DNA from: Streptomyces sp. CB02058
Lineage (GTDB): Bacteria; Actinomycetota; Actinomycetes; Streptomycetales; Streptomycetaceae
Length of the DNA: 64,000 nt
NCBI RefSeq assembly: GCF_001905505.1
Contig: NZ_LIPG01000006.1
Location: 124,001 to 188,000, forward strand
Direction of reading: 5' to 3'
This document shows, piece after piece, positions 60,522 to 64,000 of the stretch (the stretch's first letter is position 1; the number at the start of each line of letters is the position of its first letter). The notes beneath the pieces were generated by a model. It was not told where the DNA came from. It did no database searches and saw only the letters and a program-made list of their open reading frames with translations. The position numbers and the translations under genes were made by a program.

Positions 60522-61501
60522 AGCGTGCTCCAGTCCTGGTCGGGATAGCGGTGCACGGGCGCCGACACATCGTCGAGCGCCTGGCAGATCTCGTCAGGAA
60601 GACTAAGCGCCTCCACCGACAACGCCTCGGTCAGCTGCTGCGCGTTGCGTGCGCCGACCACCGGAGCCACCACCCCCGGCCGGTCCCGCACCCAGGCGAG
60701 CGCGACCTGGAGGGGCGTCGTGGCGAGGCCGTCGGCGGCCGTGGCGACCGCGTCCACGATCCTGCTCGCGGGCTCGTCGAGATACGGCTCGACGAACGGG
60801 GCCAGCTGCTCCGACGCGCCGCGCGAGCCGGACGGCGTACCCGTGCGGTACTTGCCGGTCAGCACCCCGCGGCCGAGCGGGGACGACGGGAGCAGGCCCA
60901 CGCCGAGGTCCAGCGCCGCGGGCAGCACCTCCCGCTCGACGCCCCGCTGCAACAGCGAGTACTCCATCTGCGTGCACGCGAGCCTCGTGCGCTGCCCGGG
61001 CGCGGCGAGCTGCCACGTCGCCGCCTTGGCCAGCTGCCAGCCGCTGAAGCCAGACACCCCGGCATAGCGGACGCGCCCCGACGACACCGCCAGGTCCAGC
61101 GCCTGAAGGGTCTCCTCCAGAGGGGTCACCGGATCGAAGGCGTGGATCTGCCACAGATCGACGTAGTCCGTCCCCAGCCGCCGCAGCGACGCGTCGAGCG
61201 CGGCGAGCAGATGCCCGCGCGATCCGTCGGAGCGGCGGTACGGATCGGGCACGCTGCCCGCCTTGGTCGCGATGACCAGATCCTGGCGCGGCACCAGATT
61301 GTCCAGAAGCCGCCCCAGGAGGTACTCGGCCTCCCCGCCGCCGTAGACGTCGGCGGTGTCGACGAGAGTGCCGCCCACGTCCCAGAAGGCCTTCAGCTGG
61401 TCGGCGGCGTCGTGTTCGTCGGTGTCCCGGCCCCAGGTGAGGGTGCCCAGCCCGATCCGGGACACGCGAAGGCCGGTACGGCCGAGATGCCTCTGCTCCA
61501 T
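60518..61501 (-). CDS. aldo/keto reductase
   Basis: A 327-aa NADPH-dependent reductase. Begins EQRHLGRTGLRVSRIGLGT; the Asp-Tyr pair is in VDTADVYGGGEAE, Lys in VIATKAGSV, His in LWQIHAFDP; the cofactor part is PVVGARNAQQLTEAL. TIM-barrel fold, substrate unknown. The stop overlaps the next gene's GTG (GTGA), so the two genes form an operon. Start ATG 61501. Confidence 0.93.
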   Translation of the reverse strand: MEQRHLGRTGLRVSRIGLGTLTWGRDTDEHDAADQLKAFWDVGGTLVDTADVYGGGEAEYLLGRLLDNLVPRQDLVIATKAGSVPDPYRRSDGSRGHLLAALDASLRRLGTDYVDLWQIHAFDPVTPLEETLQALDLAVSSGRVRYAGVSGFSGWQLAKAATWQLAAPGQRTRLACTQMEYSLLQRGVEREVLPAALDLGVGLLPSSPLGRGVLTGKYRTGTPSGSRGASEQLAPFVEPYLDEPASRIVDAVATAADGLATTPLQVALAWVRDRPGVVAPVVGARNAQQLTEALSVEALSLPDEICQALDDVSAPVHRYPDQDWSTL

Positions 61502-61618
61502 GGGCGCTGAGATTACTGGCCAGGGCCCGACAGGGTGGAAGCCTGTGGACAACGGGCCGCACCCGGGCGAGCCTGCCGGATTCCGGCCACCCGCGCTAGA
61601 GTCCGGGACACAGAACGT

Positions 61619-61630
61619 TACTGATCAGTA
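61619..61630. promoter_or_regulatory. 12-bp perfect palindrome before the LLM gene
   Basis: TACTGATCAGTA lies downstream of a plausible -10 TAGAGT (61597-61602) and 14 nt before ATG 61645. The location near the expected transcription start suits a repressor site. Confidence 0.55.
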
Positions 61631-61644
61631 GAGGGAGTGTGGGT

Positions 61645-62697
61645 ATGCGGCTCGGCATCAATCTCGGTTACTGGGGTGCGGGCATGGACGGCGACAACCT
61701 CGCCGTCGCCCAGGAGGCCGACCGGCTCGGCTACGACGTCTGCTGGGCGGCCGAGGCCTACGGCTCCGATGTGCCGACGGTCCTCGCCTGGGTCGCCGCC
61801 CAGACCGAGTCCATCGACGTGGGCTCCGCCATCATGCAGATCCCCGCCCGCCAGCCCGCCATGACGGCGATGACCGCGGCCACCCTCGACTCCATCTCCG
61901 GGGGCCGGTTCCGCCTCGGTCTGGGCGTCTCGGGGCCGCAGGTCTCCGAGGGCTGGTACGGCGTCAAGTTCGACAAGCCGCTGGCCCGCACCCGCGAGTA
62001 CGTCGAGATCGTGCGCAAGGCGATGTCCCGTGAGCGGCTGTCCTACGAGGGCGAGCACTGGACGCTGCCGCTGCCCGACGGCCCCGGCAAGCCCATCAAG
62101 CTGACCGTCCACCCGCAGCGCGAGCACATTCCGCTCTACATCGCCGCCATCGGACCGAAGAACCTCGAACAGACCGGTGAGATCGCCGACGGCGCTCTGC
62201 TGATCTTCCCGGCCGCCGAGCACCTCGAGGAGACCGCGGTGCGGCACCTGCGGGCCGGACGCGAGAAGGCGGGGAAGACGATGGAGGGCTTCGACGTCTG
62301 TCCGACCGTCCCCCTGGCCGTCGGCGACGACATCAACGGCCTGGCCGACATGTTCCGCCCCTACACCGCCCTGTACGTCGGCGGCATGGGCAGCCGCAAG
62401 CAGAACTTCTACAACCAGCTCGCCCAGCGCATGGGCTACGAGAAGGAAGCCGCCGAGATCCAGGACAAGTACCTCTCGGGGGACAAGACCGGCGCGGCGG
62501 CGGCCGTACCGCACGAGCTCATCGACAAGACCACGCTGCTCGGCTCGGTGGAGCGCATCGCCGACCGGATGCGGGCCTACGCGGCGGCCGGTGTCACCAC
62601 ACTGACCCTCGCACCGGCCGGCTTCACGCTCGACGAGCGGATCGCGGCCCTGCGCGCGGGCACCGAGGCCCTGGAGCGCTCCGGCCTGGCCGCGTGA
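61645..62697 (+). CDS. LLM class F420-dependent oxidoreductase
   Basis: A 350-aa TIM-barrel flavin/F420 oxidoreductase. Conserved parts: MRLGINLGYWGAGMDGDNL, GSAIMQIPARQPAMTAMTAATLDSISGGRF (quoted in fragments), LGVSGPQVSEGWYGVKF, YIAAIGPKNLEQTGEIADG. The domain form resembles F420-dependent oxidoreductases of actinobacteria. ATG 61645 follows GAGGGAG by 8 nt; a GTG at 61639 is unlikely. The 12-bp palindrome upstream suggests a repressor, but none is adjacent. Confidence 0.9.
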   Translation: MRLGINLGYWGAGMDGDNLAVAQEADRLGYDVCWAAEAYGSDVPTVLAWVAAQTESIDVGSAIMQIPARQPAMTAMTAATLDSISGGRFRLGLGVSGPQVSEGWYGVKFDKPLARTREYVEIVRKAMSRERLSYEGEHWTLPLPDGPGKPIKLTVHPQREHIPLYIAAIGPKNLEQTGEIADGALLIFPAAEHLEETAVRHLRAGREKAGKTMEGFDVCPTVPLAVGDDINGLADMFRPYTALYVGGMGSRKQNFYNQLAQRMGYEKEAAEIQDKYLSGDKTGAAAAVPHELIDKTTLLGSVERIADRMRAYAAAGVTTLTLAPAGFTLDERIAALRAGTEALERSGLAA

Positions 62698-62748
62698 GCC
62701 GTACCGGCCCCGTGACCGCCACGGAGCGGTAGTCCCGGGCGCAGCACT

Positions 62749-62791
62749 ACGGCCGTGGTGGGGGCTCGGGGGTCCTCCCCGCCACGGCCGT
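62749..62791 (+). terminator. hairpin after the LLM gene
   Basis: ACGGCCGTGG (62749-62758) and CCACGGCCGT (62782-62791) pair over 10 bp with a 23-nt loop that itself contains complementary G and C runs. Confidence 0.55.
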
Positions 62792-62972
62792 CGTACGGAA
62801 CAACGCGCCCGGCCCCCTCCCGGTTACGGCCCGTCCCCCTGCCGGGACACCGGAGCAGGTCCGGGCGCCGCGCGGCGCCCGTTCGGACCCGCCCGGACCC
62901 CCTCGTGTTGCCTACCGACGCGTACCGAATTTGACTGTGCCTCTGCGGACACCGGTGCGAAAGGTGGCAGTG

Positions 62973-63761
62973 ATGCTCTCGGCAAAGAGTCTGTTCCAGG
63001 AGATCCTCGACAACGACGAGTCGTTCCGGCTCTTCTGCTCGATCGCGGCCGGCGGGGAGTCGCAGGGGGGCTGGGAGAACGGGCGCATCGCCGCCCTGGT
63101 CCCCGCCGGACTGCGCGAGCTCGCACCCAAGATCACCCGGCACGGTGCCGACGAGGACAAGCACGGCCGGATCTTCAACGCCCTGCTGAAGCAGCGCGGG
63201 CTCGAACCCGTCGCGGTGCCGTACGAGACGGACTACACCCTCCTGCTGGAGCGCCAGGGCATCGGTCTCTCCCACGAACGGCTCGGCGGCGAGACGCCGC
63301 TCACCGAGCGCGACATCATCGTCTACCTGTCCCACAGCCGGGTCACCGAACAGCGGGCGTCCGAGCAGATGCGGCTCCTGCTCAAGTACTTCTCCGACCA
63401 CCCCTCCATCGGCCGCGCCGTGCGGATGATCTCCCGGGACGAGGACAACCACCTCGCGTACTGCCACGAGGAACTCCTCCGCTTCGCCAGGGCCGGGCAC
63501 GGCCGGACCATCCAGTCCGTGCTGCGCGACTGCGCCCACGCCGAGATCCGTGTGTACCGCGACGTCAGCCTCGCCGTCATGAGCCACATGGGAGACGTGC
63601 TGGGCTGGCCCCGCGCCAAGGGAGCCGTGCTGGCGGCCGGCATCCACGCGATGTACGCCTACGAGCGGCTGGTGGGCTGGCGGCGCATGGTGAGCCTCGA
63701 ACAGCCCTCACTGGTGAACGCGCTGGGCGGTCCGGCCGTGCCGGAGACCGAGTACGCCTGA
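62973..63761 (+). CDS. ferritin-like domain protein
   Basis: A 262-aa all-helical protein. Two helical pairs with carboxylate/histidine ligands are visible: ITRHGADEDKHGRIFNALLK (the E/H in the first pair) and RMISRDEDNHLAYCHEELLRF (quoted in parts) in the second, as in diiron rubrerythrin-like domains. It may store or handle iron or act in oxidative stress; function is inferred. ATG 62973 follows AAGGTGGCA. The CorA gene lies 11 nt downstream on the opposite strand. Confidence 0.82.
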   Translation: MLSAKSLFQEILDNDESFRLFCSIAAGGESQGGWENGRIAALVPAGLRELAPKITRHGADEDKHGRIFNALLKQRGLEPVAVPYETDYTLLLERQGIGLSHERLGGETPLTERDIIVYLSHSRVTEQRASEQMRLLLKYFSDHPSIGRAVRMISRDEDNHLAYCHEELLRFARAGHGRTIQSVLRDCAHAEIRVYRDVSLAVMSHMGDVLGWPRAKGAVLAAGIHAMYAYERLVGWRRMVSLEQPSLVNALGGPAVPETEYA

Positions 63762-63772
63762 GACCGGGCGGG

Positions 63773-64000
63773 CTACAGCCAGCCCCGGCGCTTGAACAGA
63801 CGGTGCAGGCCGAAGACCGCGAAGCCCATCAGCGCGATCACCGTCGGATACGTCCACACGTAGTCGAGCTCCGGCATGTGGCGGAAGTTCATGCCGTAGA
63901 TCCCGGCCACCATCGTCGGTACGGCGGCCATGGCGGCCCACGCCGAGATCTTCCGCATGTCGTCGTTCTGCCGCACGCCGACCTGCGCCAGGTGCGCCGA
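63773..64000 (-). CDS. corA: magnesium/cobalt transporter CorA, 5' part beyond the window
   Basis: The last 75 residues of a CorA-type channel. The signature GMN is in VAGIYGMNFRHMPEL between the two C-terminal membrane helices (ISAWAAMAAVPTMVAGIYG and PTVIALMGFAVFGLHRLF). The basic tail FKRRGWL ends the protein. The N-terminal cytoplasmic domain and start are outside the window. Confidence 0.93.
   Translation of the reverse strand, partial: SAHLAQVGVRQNDDMRKISAWAAMAAVPTMVAGIYGMNFRHMPELDYVWTYPTVIALMGFAVFGLHRLFKRRGWL

Overview
The window is a high-GC actinobacterial chromosome segment, almost certainly Streptomyces. It carries a chaplin gene pair, mycothiol-dependent formaldehyde metabolism, Tat and Sec exported hydrolases, many GTG starts and GTGA/ATGA overlaps, several probable leaderless promoters, and a very dense set of regulators. 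It reads as ordinary core/arm-proximal chromosome: I see no insertion sequence, prophage, CRISPR array, integrase or attachment site.

Layout. 0-7 kb: 5' part of homogentisate dioxygenase (hmgA) diverging from a TetR gene, a molybdopterin oxidoreductase, a CitMHS citrate carrier with a structured leader, and a coupled MFS carrier. 7-16 kb: an aldehyde dehydrogenase/alcohol dehydrogenase operon, an ArsR-EamA pair, a TetR gene diverging from an acyl-CoA dehydrogenase, a second TetR, a MaoC hydratase and SoxR. 16-26 kb: exported hydrolases (penicillin-acylase family, NamZ-type muramidase, M28 aminopeptidase) around an SDR/acyl-CoA ligase/TetR operon. 26-37 kb: an acyl-CoA dehydrogenase plus phosphotransferase operon, an HxlR-controlled oxidoreductase pair, a compact Nudix/DUF202/EamA operon, an FAD dehydrogenase and an alcohol dehydrogenase with a TetR neighbour. 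37-47 kb: ASCH protein, APC permease, a YedY/YedZ-like pair, the gluconate genes (gntT, gntK, gntR), mycothiol-dependent formaldehyde dehydrogenase with a partner MBL hydrolase, and an RluA enzyme. 47-54 kb: a plant cell-wall side-chain set (rhamnogalacturonan acetylesterase-like SGNH enzyme, GH43, GH51) with an MFS remnant and an Acr3/bile-acid-type carrier between. 54-64 kb: tRNA-Leu(GAG), M20 peptidase, chpH and chpC, small conserved proteins, a RecD2-like protein whose ATPase motifs are lost, an aldo/keto reductase, an F420-dependent LLM oxidoreductase, a ferritin-like protein and the 3' end of corA.

The most informative signal is regulatory. Four pairs of near-identical palindromic sites tie separated transcription units to local repressors. 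AAACTA-7-TAGTTT-type sites precede the ALDH/ADH operon and the TetR/acyl-CoA dehydrogenase divergon. An identical 17-mer precedes a TetR gene and the MaoC gene. An identical 14-mer precedes the SDR/ligase/TetR operon and the acyl-CoA dehydrogenase/phosphotransferase operon. Two 18/20-identical sites flank the ArsR gene. Single strong palindromes mark the HxlR divergon, the SGNH/GH43 operon, the LLM gene and the hmgA/TetR divergon. The picture is a cluster of small, separately controlled acyl-CoA, aldehyde and polysaccharide catabolic modules.
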